A stretch of 64,000 bases of DNA from MPNP01 sp963668325 (GCA_963668325.1 OY764222.1:1054001-1118000); one strand, 5' to 3'. Shown: positions 1 through 6,908, counted from the stretch's first letter. The notes: generated by a model not told the origin, from the letters alone. Numbers and translations: made by a program.

Positions 1-946
1 GAGGTTTTTTGTCCCCTATCCACCAGGTTCTGGAGATATCTGTACAAATACCATAACATCCCACCAAGTCCGTATCAAAGGCCAGGATTTCATTGTTTTG
101 CAATATTCTGGGTCCGCACTCCTGAAACCAGGGATTGGTTCTAGGTCCAGTGGCCAATAGTCGGGTTTCAATCCATTCCCCACCCCTCTTGATGTTTTCA
201 GCATGCAATACCGCCCAGATCTCATCTTCTGACATACCTGGTTTGGTTGTATCTTCCATTACCTTAACTGATAGTTCGCAGGCATGGCTGGCACATCGCA
301 TGGCCAGGATTTCATCGGATCCTTTGATGGAACGGGCTTTTTCTGTAATCTCCTCACCATTCATGACTTCTAGCCCAATACTCTCAAGGGCCCGTAAACC
401 CGAAACCATAATTTTATCCACGGCCAATCTTCGATTGTTGCCACCATGTTCCTTAATCAAATCAGAAACTTCATTTGCAAATGTCTCGGCTTGCTTCTCC
501 TCATTATCGCCGGCGGTAAAATAAAATAAGGAGGCACCAGTTCTTCTCTCCCTAACCAAGGGATTGAATTTAGCAAGAAACATTGAAATCTTGTAATCCC
601 AAATAACCATGTATCCATCGGCGCAAAGAAGTACTGCCCGAAAAGGATTGTGGGTATTCCACAATTGCATATTGGTTGAATCTGTAGCGTAACGGATATT
701 CAATGGATCAAACAGTAACAGGCCGCCGTAATCCCGATCAATGATGTGCTGGGTTAATCTTTTCCACCGGTAATCTCGCATCCTTTCCAGATTTGGTAGC
801 TCCAATCCTGCCTCTTCCCACTCCTTGAAAGCAAGTAAGGTGGGGCCAATTTCCATACGGTCATTATCGTTGATTGTTCCGTCATTCAGGTGTGTACCTT
901 TTGAAGGGTCAATTTTTCTGTTGTCGGAATAATGCTCTTGGTCCAT
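1..946 (-). CDS. dddP: DMSP lyase DddP (M24 metallopeptidase fold), 3' end cut by window edge
   Basis: DddP cleaves dimethylsulfoniopropionate to dimethyl sulfide plus acrylate in the cytoplasm. About 315 residues are readable without a stop, from an ATG at 946 preceded by a GGGAG Shine-Dalgarno site; the family is about 450 residues, so the last third lies outside the window. The whole visible part reads like marine Roseobacter DddP from memory: YSDNRKID start, DPLNIRYATDSTNMQLWN (about 80-97), WDYK, AVDKIM, RGGEWIETRLLA (254-265), and NPWFQECGPR. The metal-site motif FDTD (D291, D293) and D303 in CTDIS keep the 2 and 10 residue spacing of the known DddP ligands D295, D297 and D307. The remaining ligands (His, Glu, Glu) are beyond the edge. 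It diverges from the DUF3445 gene. An ordinary Xaa-Pro aminopeptidase is the alternative, but the N-terminal domain is specifically DddP-like. Confidence 0.88.
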   Translation of the reverse strand, partial: MDQEHYSDNRKIDPSKGTHLNDGTINDNDRMEIGPTLLAFKEWEEAGLELPNLERMRDYRWKRLTQHIIDRDYGGLLLFDPLNIRYATDSTNMQLWNTHNPFRAVLLCADGYMVIWDYKISMFLAKFNPLVRERRTGASLFYFTAGDNEEKQAETFANEVSDLIKEHGGNNRRLAVDKIMVSGLRALESIGLEVMNGEEITEKARSIKGSDEILAMRCASHACELSVKVMEDTTKPGMSEDEIWAVLHAENIKRGGEWIETRLLATGPRTNPWFQECGPRILQNNEILAFDTDLVGCYGICTDISRTWWIGDKKP

Positions 947-972
947 CAATTTTCTCCCTTTGATACATTCCA

Positions 973-1005
973 TTGAATTGAGGAATCTGGTACTAATCAA
1001 TTCAA
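973..1005. promoter_or_regulatory. Inverted repeat between dddP and DUF3445 gene, candidate operator
   Basis: Two perfect 9-nt arms, TTGAATTGA (973-981) and TCAATTCAA (997-1005), are separated by 15 nt in the 95-bp gap between two divergent start codons. The centre-to-centre distance of 24 nt puts the arms on roughly the same DNA face, as expected for a dimeric regulator. No regulator gene is adjacent. Seen directly; the operator role is inferred. Confidence 0.4.
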
Positions 1006-1041
1006 AAGTTAGGTACCAATTTTCTCTGAAAGTAAATTTAG

Positions 1042-1842
1042 ATGGTTCACCAGTTTTTTGAAATTTGTCAAGCAAATCTTGCCTTTGAACCTTGGGTCGA
1101 AGACAGAACCCGGAGATTGCCAGGGATTAATCCCCTGGAGCCCCAGGAATGGCTTGTCCGGGACAATGCTTTTGAGCAGCAAATCAAATACAGGGATCAC
1201 CTTATTGCCACTCAAAGAAATGTTGTTTTTGACTGTTATGGCGAGGGTAATGACATATCATCTGAGTTGCTCCAAACCATTTACAGATGCCTTCAGAAGG
1301 ACCATGCCTACATTTGCGATGATGGTTATGTGACAAGACCAGATAGTCAGAAAATTGGGCTGGAGGAAGATCATCCATTGATCACCGCAGGGCGATTGGT
1401 TCAAGAGGATTTTTGTTTATTGAATTTTGATGGCAATCAGCATGTGATGGTTGGAGCAATCTTATGTTTTCCGGCAAGCTGGCTACTGTCTGAAAAAATG
1501 GGTCTGCCCCTTACCTCCATTCATGATCCGGTTCACCAATACACGGATCGAATTGCAACCGTTGTTCAGCGAATGTTTGATAATCTTCAGCCTGGAAAAG
1601 TAATCTATCGGGGGAATTATCTTTCCTATTCAAACCCAGACCTTCACCAGCCAAGAAGCATGCATCAAAGAAGAAGTCGGGACAAACCTGGAAAAAAATG
1701 GGTAAGGGTAGAACGCCAAACCTTAAGAAAGCTCCCGATTACCAAGGGCGTTGTTTTCGGGATCCATACTTCTGTTTGCCCCATGGAAAAACTGGCTGAT
1801 CCAGAGGAGTTTGAGATTCGATTGGCTGAAAAGGAGGAATAG
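1042..1842 (+). CDS. Heme-dependent oxidative N-demethylase family protein (DUF3445)
   Basis: The 266-residue protein carries the DUF3445 landmarks: RLPGINPLEPQEWL near 25-38, LVQEDFCLL at 119-127, CFPASW at 142-147, LHQPR near 201-205, ERQTL at 224-228 and IHTSV at 241-245. Family members include a heme-dependent oxidative N-demethylase acting on dimethylamine, so a role in methylated-amine breakdown is plausible, but the substrate cannot be read from sequence. The length is slightly short of the usual about 300 because the N-terminus is compact. The ATG at 1042 has only a weak Shine-Dalgarno site. Its divergence from dddP joins a methylated-sulfur gene to a likely methylated-nitrogen gene, both osmolyte-related, perhaps under one operator. 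Confidence 0.8.
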   Translation: MVHQFFEICQANLAFEPWVEDRTRRLPGINPLEPQEWLVRDNAFEQQIKYRDHLIATQRNVVFDCYGEGNDISSELLQTIYRCLQKDHAYICDDGYVTRPDSQKIGLEEDHPLITAGRLVQEDFCLLNFDGNQHVMVGAILCFPASWLLSEKMGLPLTSIHDPVHQYTDRIATVVQRMFDNLQPGKVIYRGNYLSYSNPDLHQPRSMHQRRSRDKPGKKWVRVERQTLRKLPITKGVVFGIHTSVCPMEKLADPEEFEIRLAEKEE

Positions 1843-1939
1843 TTCCAGGTTGGTAAAAATGTGGTGGGTTGTCTTTGAGGATCAATTTTCCTAATTTGTA
1901 TACCTACAAACTATTGAATAGGAGGATTGGTAGAATTTT

Positions 1940-2590
1940 ATGTCATGCAACCTGACATTCGAACAGATAGGTTTAGGTTTGCAATCATACCAAGGTGAAT
2001 CCTCAGATTTTATACTTAACGAATACCTTCCCGACTACAGGCATATTGCCAAGAAACCAGCGAGTGTACTTATACCATTGATCAAAAAGCCCAAGGGAAT
2101 AAACGTTATATTCACTCGAAGATCAAGTCATTTGAAATACCACGCGGGTCAGATTTCTTTTCCAGGCGGGAAAGCCGAAGAAGGAGACAGGAATGCCTTG
2201 GCAACAGCCCTTCGAGAGGCCAAGGAAGAAATAAACCTTAATTCCTCGAAAGTTAAAATTCTTGGACAATGCCCCGCCTACGAAACGGTAACCGGTTTCA
2301 GGATCACACCCTTTGTGGGAAAAATCACCCCACCTTTCAAGCCTTCACCTCAAATTGCGGAAGTTGCTGAAATTTTCGAAGTTTCCTTTAATTTCCTAAT
2401 GGATCTGGAAAATTATAAGATCAAGACCTTACTACGGGAGGGAAAGAAGTACAGGTACCTAGGGATGAATTACAATGGCTACCATATCTGGGGGGCAACA
2501 GCCAGGATTCTCTTTGGTTTGGCCAATCACCTGAATTCATTTTCCTCGGATAATCCCAAATATTCAGAAACTAAAGTTTCAAATTTTTAG
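1940..2590 (+). CDS. NUDIX hydrolase, CoA pyrophosphatase family
   Basis: Hydrolyses CoA or related nucleotide diphosphates. The protein (216 residues) has the family-specific pre-motif LKYHAGQISFPGG (about 65-77), which runs into the Nudix box with REAKEE (92-97) supplying the metal-binding glutamates. The protein length is typical. In many alphaproteobacteria this gene sits next to cca, often behind a DUF1285 gene. Here cca lies 4.3 kb downstream, and no DUF1285 gene precedes it. The start is an ATG about 10 nt after AGGAGG-like sequence. The physiological substrate is not certain within the family. Confidence 0.85.
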   Translation: MSCNLTFEQIGLGLQSYQGESSDFILNEYLPDYRHIAKKPASVLIPLIKKPKGINVIFTRRSSHLKYHAGQISFPGGKAEEGDRNALATALREAKEEINLNSSKVKILGQCPAYETVTGFRITPFVGKITPPFKPSPQIAEVAEIFEVSFNFLMDLENYKIKTLLREGKKYRYLGMNYNGYHIWGATARILFGLANHLNSFSSDNPKYSETKVSNF

Positions 2591-3120
2591 GATAATATAT
2601 CAGTTACCTCCTTGTTGTATTTTGGTCTACGAAAGCCCCTAAAAAATTAAGATACTGAATTCAGTTTTTGAGAAAGCCATTTTTTTTACCAGCGAGGTAC
2701 TGGGTATACATTGATAATTTTATTATTACTTAGAAGGATTATATAATTCAGTTGCAAAAAACCTTATCCAATCAGTTCATGTAGCAAATCTCAATGGTAC
2801 AAATTTATTAGCAATTTTAAGGGCACAAACTATTTACTAGATACCCAGTTAGAATTGTTGGGAACTCTTGCTCTGCCTTTTCAAAATTGTGATTTCTATC
2901 TTTTGAGTGATGGAAGTTAATTGCACATAAGGTAGATAACAGTGATGGCGACACTATTCAGGCTTATGATGCTGAAGATGATGTGACTAGAAGCTTTTAT
3001 GTGCCCATAAATGATATTCCAGTGGAGAGGTTATAGCTTATATAAATCAGGTTTTCTTTAGCCTCAGTTTCGTTTTTCCTTTATACTAATTATATTTATA
3101 ATGTTTCAATCAAGACAATT
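2591..3120 (+). pseudogene. Gene-free stretch with degenerate coding fragments
   Basis: No intact gene. Three coding-looking pieces follow one another in three different plus frames: about 2715-2840 (includes SVAKNLIQSVHVANLNGT), 2828-2920 (NYLLDTQLELLGTLALPF) and 2911-3036 (HKVDNSDGDTIQAYDAEDD, then a stop). Their overlap end to end suggests a small decayed gene with frameshifts, but I do not recognise the family, and chance cannot be excluded. The stretch is AT-rich and marks the left end of the accessory island. Confidence 0.25.
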
Positions 3121-3978
3121 TCAATATCTGCTTAAATAGGTTGGAGCATCAAACTCGACTTCTTTCAAAGCCGTCATTGCTCCTACTTGGACAACGGGCT
3201 TGCTTTTCAGATATCCAGAATGTACTCGTTGATAGAAACGGCCTTCGGGATTCAACATCAAATATGAACGGTGCATATCTACATTGTCCTCAGGTACCAC
3301 CCGTCCGACGGCATACTGGTGACGGATGAGGAAGTCCTTAAACTGTTCGTCAGATATCCCTTGCCGTTCTGCTCCATGAATCGGGATAACTCGTAAAACT
3401 TTCCAGCGGTCAGGTCGCAGTTCATTCAAGGGGGTGGTGAGGTCTATATCAACATTCTCGAGACAAACAACTGTGTTTATCTTTAGCGAGGTTTGAGGTG
3501 AACATTCTCTGAACAATGAAAAAATCCGTGAAAGCCGTTCAAATGTAACTTGATAACCCTTGTTGTCTCTTCGGCCGATCTTTTGGTTTAGATTCACATC
3601 AAAACTATCGATGCTGAATCCAGCAACGGAAATCATTTTTCCATACTCCCTGATGAAATCATCGGTCAGAAGTGATCCGTTGGTAATGAAAGAAGGGTTT
3701 AAACCAAGCTCATGGGCCACAGAAATCGCTGTGGTCAAATTTTTTTCTAGGAACGGTTCGCCCCCGGCGTAATTTATTCGTATACTCTCCGCGAATACAG
3801 AGCCAGAAGCAAAGTCAATTTTCTTCCCCTTGAGGGTGCTCAAGTCGTGAAGGACTTGGTTGAAGTCACGGGAGAAATTCGATTTCTTGTTATATTTGGC
3901 ATAACAAAAGTAGCAATCATAGTTGCATGCTTCAAGAATGTGCCAGTTCACAGTTAACTCTGAAATTTTTAGTATCAT
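3121..3978 (-). CDS. Prokaryotic viperin homologue (radical SAM, pVip)
   Basis: Viperins use a 4Fe-4S cluster and SAM to convert NTPs to 3'-deoxy-3',4'-didehydro-NTPs, which terminate viral RNA chains; bacterial versions protect against phage. The cluster motif is CNYDCYFC with C18, C22 and C25. GGEPF (72-76) is the SAM-contact motif, followed by ITNGSL (98-103). Beyond the generic fold it keeps viperin-specific blocks recalled from the animal protein: VNWHI before the cysteines, SIDSFD (122-127) then IGR, KIN (166-168), LRPDRWKV (187-194), an ISDEQFKDFLIRH block and SYLMLNPEGRF (238-248). At 285 residues it lacks the animal amphipathic N-terminal helix, as expected. ATG at 3978 follows an AGGAAA site. 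No nucleotide kinase partner is next to it. A peptide-modifying radical SAM enzyme is the alternative; no SPASM domain is visible. Confidence 0.87.
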   Translation of the reverse strand: MILKISELTVNWHILEACNYDCYFCYAKYNKKSNFSRDFNQVLHDLSTLKGKKIDFASGSVFAESIRINYAGGEPFLEKNLTTAISVAHELGLNPSFITNGSLLTDDFIREYGKMISVAGFSIDSFDVNLNQKIGRRDNKGYQVTFERLSRIFSLFRECSPQTSLKINTVVCLENVDIDLTTPLNELRPDRWKVLRVIPIHGAERQGISDEQFKDFLIRHQYAVGRVVPEDNVDMHRSYLMLNPEGRFYQRVHSGYLKSKPVVQVGAMTALKEVEFDAPTYLSRY

Positions 3979-4097
3979 TTTATGTTTCCTGTTGGAAGGT
4001 TCGATTAGGGAAAAGAGTGCTCTATCAGGTATTGATCGCTAGTCGAAGGGTTAAGCATAAATTGACTACAATTCCGAAAATCAAATAGTACCATAGA

Positions 4098-4130
4098 AAA
4101 GAGGAGTAGAGCTAGCATCTACTCCTCTTT
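4098..4130 (-). terminator. Strong hairpin between mini-protein genes and viperin
   Basis: A perfect 13-bp stem (AAAGAGGAGTAGA at 4098-4110, its complement at 4118-4130) encloses a 7-nt loop. On the minus strand it starts 16 nt after the stop of the second mini-protein and is followed by TTTTC, giving a modest Rho-independent terminator. It would uncouple mini-protein expression from viperin by partial termination or leave viperin to its own promoter in 3979-4097. Confidence 0.6.
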
Positions 4131-4146
4131 AGTAGAATTATTCAAA

Positions 4147-4293
4147 TTAAAGCAATATTACAGCTAAAAGTGCTCCTAATTTTCCTCCAATGAATGCGTT
4201 AGCGAGATAACCACCTTTAGAGGCTATGATGCCGCCAGAACTGTGAAGAACGATAATTGCACCCTTCACTAAAACCGAAATTAATAACCCCAC
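4147..4293 (-). CDS. Mini-protein B, viperin-linked, HSSGG/SKGGYL family, 48 aa
   Basis: Unrecognised family. Starting at GTG 4293, with GGAAAAGG 9 nt upstream, it encodes 48 residues. Its first base is the last base of the preceding stop codon (TAGTG), so it is probably translated by coupling. The core HSSGGIIASKGGYL (17-30) is flanked by hydrophobic stretches GLLISVLVKGAIIVL and GGKLGALLAVILL. A small membrane-inserted or membrane-active protein is likely, with the polar glycine-rich core between two short hydrophobic arms. It is a paralogue of mini-protein A, collinear without gaps through residue 35. A longer frame starting at TTG further upstream is open but has no ribosome site. Function unknown; effector, antitoxin-like or peptide-substrate roles are all possible. 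Confidence 0.6.
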   Translation of the reverse strand: MGLLISVLVKGAIIVLHSSGGIIASKGGYLANAFIGGKLGALLAVILL

Positions 4294-4451
4294 TACTTTT
4301 TTCCTTTTCCAAACAATTGTAATAAAAGAGTGGCCCAACCACTTCTTATGAACGTATCAGAAAGATAACCACCTTTAGAGGCAATAAGCCCTCCTGAGCT
4401 GTGACGAACAAGTTTGGCACCACTTATTAATTTTGATGGCAATTTACTCAT
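4293..4451 (-). CDS. Mini-protein A, viperin-linked, HSSGG/SKGGYL family, 52 aa
   Basis: Unrecognised family. From ATG 4451 (AAAGGA lies about 11 nt upstream) it encodes 52 residues; a TTG eight codons earlier is an alternative start without a Shine-Dalgarno site. The core HSSGGLIASKGGYL (17-30) differs by a single residue from the same positions of mini-protein B. Unlike B, it has a basic N-terminal arm (SKLPSKLISGAKLVR) and a short hydrophobic tail ending GKGKK, so it is cationic and amphipathic. Conservation of a 14-residue core between two otherwise divergent copies argues for selection on the protein. It leads a minus-strand set A, B, viperin and diverges from the XRE gene. Confidence 0.6.
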   Translation of the reverse strand: MSKLPSKLISGAKLVRHSSGGLIASKGGYLSDTFIRSGWATLLLQLFGKGKK

Positions 4452-4495
4452 GTCATTAAATTCCTTTGTATTCAATTAAAAATTTCTTGCTTGCT

Positions 4496-4615
4496 TAATG
4501 ATCCCTTCAGGTCGTTATTGTAATACCTTCCTTTCTCGTGCAAGTTAACCATAAATACTTTTAACTCCCTTCTTCATAAACCAAGTGTAAATTCAAACCC
4601 CTCAGGGGATCATTA
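4496..4615. promoter_or_regulatory. Imperfect inverted repeat in divergent intergenic region
   Basis: The arms TAATGATCCCTTCAGG (4496-4511) and CCTCAGGGGATCATTA (4600-4615) are complementary at 14 of 16 positions, with about 88 nt between them. They lie in the 326-bp AT-rich gap between mini-protein A and the XRE gene, so they could be paired operators for the adjacent HTH protein or bound in a DNA loop. The right arm also contains a small self-complementary core (CCCCTCAGGGG). Sequence seen; role inferred. The remainder of the gap, up to 4777, is very AT-rich and shows no gene. Confidence 0.35.
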
Positions 4616-4777
4616 GGCTAAATAAAAATCCTTAGCTTCGATTTCAACCTCTTATGAAGAAAAAAATTACTTTTTTTGCTATTTAGTTGTAATTTTAATG
4701 TTTATTTGATTTTATCTAACTAATTGTAGTAAAATAAAATATATTTATATTTACTTCTTGGTATTAAAGGAAACGTA

Positions 4778-6220
4778 ATGAAGACTCTAATTGGAACACG
4801 CCTAGTGAAATTACGGGAGATTAAAGGGCTCACCCAGAAAACCTTGGCAAAGTCGGCGAAAATGAGGCAAAGTCAACTTGTCCGTATTGAACGTTCACCA
4901 GATGGACCGAGACAAAATAAAACCATTGAGAATTTGGCAATAGCCTTAGGTGTTGATTTTAAGGTTCTCACAGGAGAGTTGCCTATACCCCAAGAATTGG
5001 TAAACACCACTAGTGAGAAAATTATCACTGACATTGAAGGGCAGGCTACAATAAACGTCAAGGTATCTTACGATATTCGCAATTGGTATGATCTTATTCG
5101 CTTTTATTACGGTGTAAGCATGAGTGACCTGGTGCGCGTCGCTCCATTGCTACTGGTATTGGTGGCAGAAGGGGGTAAAAAATGGCAAGAACAGGAGAAC
5201 GATTCCGCGAAGAAGTTACTGGACCAGATCAAAGCTAAAACTGCTCATTTACCAACATCCTTTGATATAAATAAACAATGTTCTAGCATTGAAGGGAACT
5301 TGCCAGCCGTCAGTGCAGAATGTGACCTTACCACTGAGGATACTTTTGTTGCGTATCTTCGATTACTGGCAGAAAAGGTAGAAATAAATGTTCCACCTGA
5401 AAGCATAAAATTTCACCAAAGTGATTTTGTTTCTTACGACATATTAAAAAATAAACCTGAGTGGTCTTGTCTGTCCCTCAAGATAAAAGAGGAGATCAGT
5501 AAAGGGCACAAACGCTTTCCTCAAGTAATTATGGAAATGGGAGAACAAGTATTAAAAATTTTTGGAATCATCTATACAATAATCAATGAAAAAACTGATC
5601 TTGATCCACGCCCATTATTTGATGCAATATTGTCTATCGAATTGACAAAAGAAAAAATAATAGAAATGGTCGGCGGTTATTATTCACAAGAATATTTCTC
5701 TAAATCAGACGGGAAGTTTTTTTGTAAAGGGGATGATCAGGAAAGTTTTCAAATAAGAGAAATTTGGAATATTGATCCTGATGATTTCAATAGTGATGAA
5801 TTAGGTAATTATCTTAATTTCTCAAAAAGCTCCTTCTTAAGAACTTTTCATAAATTAATCCCTTTATTGACCACCCCTGATGTTGTTGATCAAATAAAGG
5901 TACTAATTGACGACTTGGATAAAGAAATTATCCGAGTGGTGGCAGAGGAGTTGGTTAAAAACCTGGAAGTTATCCAATCGTTTACTGGGTATTTAGCCAT
6001 TTTTGATTTTTTCCAAGATGGGTATGAGATTGACGACTTGGATGAAGAAATTATCCGCGTGACGGCAGAGGAGTTGGTTAAAAACCTGGAGGTTAACCAA
6101 GCAAAGATTAAAAAAATGGGAACGGTAGAATTCGCCCACGCGATAACGGAAATATATACCACCTCGGAAGATAGAATGAGTGCAGGGGCGTTTATTGCAA
6201 ATCAAGAATTTGAAAACTAG
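4778..6220 (+). CDS. XRE-type HTH protein with large C-terminal region
   Basis: The N-terminus (about 4-60) is an XRE/Cro helix-turn-helix: LVKLREIKGLTQKTLAKSA, then QSQLVRIER as recognition helix. Then comes a segment WYDLIRFYYGVSMSDLVRVAP followed by a hydrophobic LLLVLVAEGG run, which I recall from other XRE proteins without known function. The last about 110 residues hold a 41-residue unit present twice. At 480 residues it is far longer than a simple repressor, so it could sense a signal as well as bind DNA. The ATG has AAAGGA 7 nt upstream. Divergent orientation to the mini-protein/viperin set makes it the obvious candidate regulator. It could instead be an independent defence or toxin-system component. 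Confidence 0.65.
   Translation: MKTLIGTRLVKLREIKGLTQKTLAKSAKMRQSQLVRIERSPDGPRQNKTIENLAIALGVDFKVLTGELPIPQELVNTTSEKIITDIEGQATINVKVSYDIRNWYDLIRFYYGVSMSDLVRVAPLLLVLVAEGGKKWQEQENDSAKKLLDQIKAKTAHLPTSFDINKQCSSIEGNLPAVSAECDLTTEDTFVAYLRLLAEKVEINVPPESIKFHQSDFVSYDILKNKPEWSCLSLKIKEEISKGHKRFPQVIMEMGEQVLKIFGIIYTIINEKTDLDPRPLFDAILSIELTKEKIIEMVGGYYSQEYFSKSDGKFFCKGDDQESFQIREIWNIDPDDFNSDELGNYLNFSKSSFLRTFHKLIPLLTTPDVVDQIKVLIDDLDKEIIRVVAEELVKNLEVIQSFTGYLAIFDFFQDGYEIDDLDEEIIRVTAEELVKNLEVNQAKIKKMGTVEFAHAITEIYTTSEDRMSAGAFIANQEFEN
5906..6103 (+). repeat. In-frame direct duplication inside the XRE gene
   Basis: About 75 nt starting at 5906 recur at 6029, a 123-nt (41-codon) period. Both copies encode IDDLD(K/E)EIIRV(V/T)AEELVKNLEV, and the DNA is nearly identical, including third positions such as GCAGAGGAGTTGGTTAAAAA. 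The duplication is therefore recent or kept homogeneous. Each unit looks like an acidic amphipathic helix. Confidence 0.8.
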
Positions 6221-6506
6221 TAAGATTTGTTCGTTATTGAAAAATTTGAAGAGTTTAATGATGACTATTAGCAGGTAAAAGCGGATGCCTGTTTGAGAGA
6301 GCCAACCAACACAAGCCCTGAAAATGGATGAAAAGGTCCCTAAACCCTGATGAAACACCCCTTTTATGAATTTTCCATTTTCAAAAAGTCACCAGGGTGG
6401 TCTGAGATCCAATTACAATAGGATTGTTCCATTCGTCATCTGGTACCTCTTCCTTTTTTTACCGCAGGGCCATTAACCATTTTCCTAGAGCTGCTCAAAG
6501 TCTTTT
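6221..6506. other. Intergenic, no gene recognised
   Basis: The stretch between the XRE gene and the small minus-strand locus has frequent stops in all frames. I see no tRNA, strong hairpin or transposase fragment that I could defend. It probably belongs to the decayed right end of the accessory island. Confidence 0.4.
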
Positions 6507-6728
6507 TCATTGTTTTGGTAATTCTTGTTCGGATTGAATTTGCGTTGTTAAGTCTTTCACTGCTTGGACAAACTCTGCTGTACATTGTTCAATTTTTGTT
6601 GATTGTTGATCCAGAAATTTACAAACTTGGTCAAGCATGCTTCCTACTTGTTCTAATCCTTCTGAATTTTCCCAATAAGAGAGATTCAACGAATCTGCCG
6701 GGCAAATTAATACATATTCGAATAGTCT
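6507..6728 (-). pseudogene. Downstream half of small minus-strand locus, same frame after a stop
   Basis: The frame of the upstream 59-residue ORF stays open after its TAA for another 74 codons to TGA at 6507. It reads RLFEYVLICPADSLNLSY and then a helical, heptad-like tail (VGSMLDQVCKFLDQQ, then EFVQAVKDLTTQIQ). No ATG or Shine-Dalgarno site opens it; only TTG at 6689 could. Either a nonsense mutation split one about 133-residue gene or this is a separate tiny coiled-coil protein. Family not recognised. Confidence 0.35.
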
Positions 6729-6908
6729 TTACAAACCATAAGACTGTTCGTTTTCTCTTTCAATAAGTGTCAATACCATACATAATCCCAATTCCCTGTG
6801 GTTCAGAAAATAAATTATTTCCTTTACTTGTTTGACAGTAGAAGCTGATTTCCCCACCTTAATATCAAGAATCTCTTCAATATTCGCAGTCAATGAAAAC
6901 CTACTCAT
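6729..6908 (-). CDS. Small protein of unknown function, head-to-head with cca
   Basis: From ATG 6908 it encodes 59 residues, with coding-like composition (EEILDIKVGK, QVKEIIYFLNHRELG, ending QSYGL). The start codon shares the palindromic CATG with the cca start codon on the other strand, so the two genes begin back to back with two bases overlapping. The sequence slightly recalls small immunity-type proteins with a 'helix plus NHRELGL' pattern, but I cannot assign it. A stop separates it from a further in-frame open stretch, so it may be truncated. Confidence 0.4.
   Translation of the reverse strand: MSRFSLTANIEEILDIKVGKSASTVKQVKEIIYFLNHRELGLCMVLTLIERENEQSYGL

Noticed and set aside
16..524. 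Open frames of 69 and 129 codons on both strands at the left edge
   Set aside because: They are shadows of the dddP reading frame, which runs uninterrupted on the minus strand from 946 to the window edge.
3121..3978. Idea that the radical-SAM gene is a RiPP-peptide maturase acting on the adjacent mini-proteins
   Set aside because: The presence of small peptides upstream is suggestive, but the enzyme lacks a SPASM or RRE region and matches viperin in several separate blocks. Kept only as an alternative.
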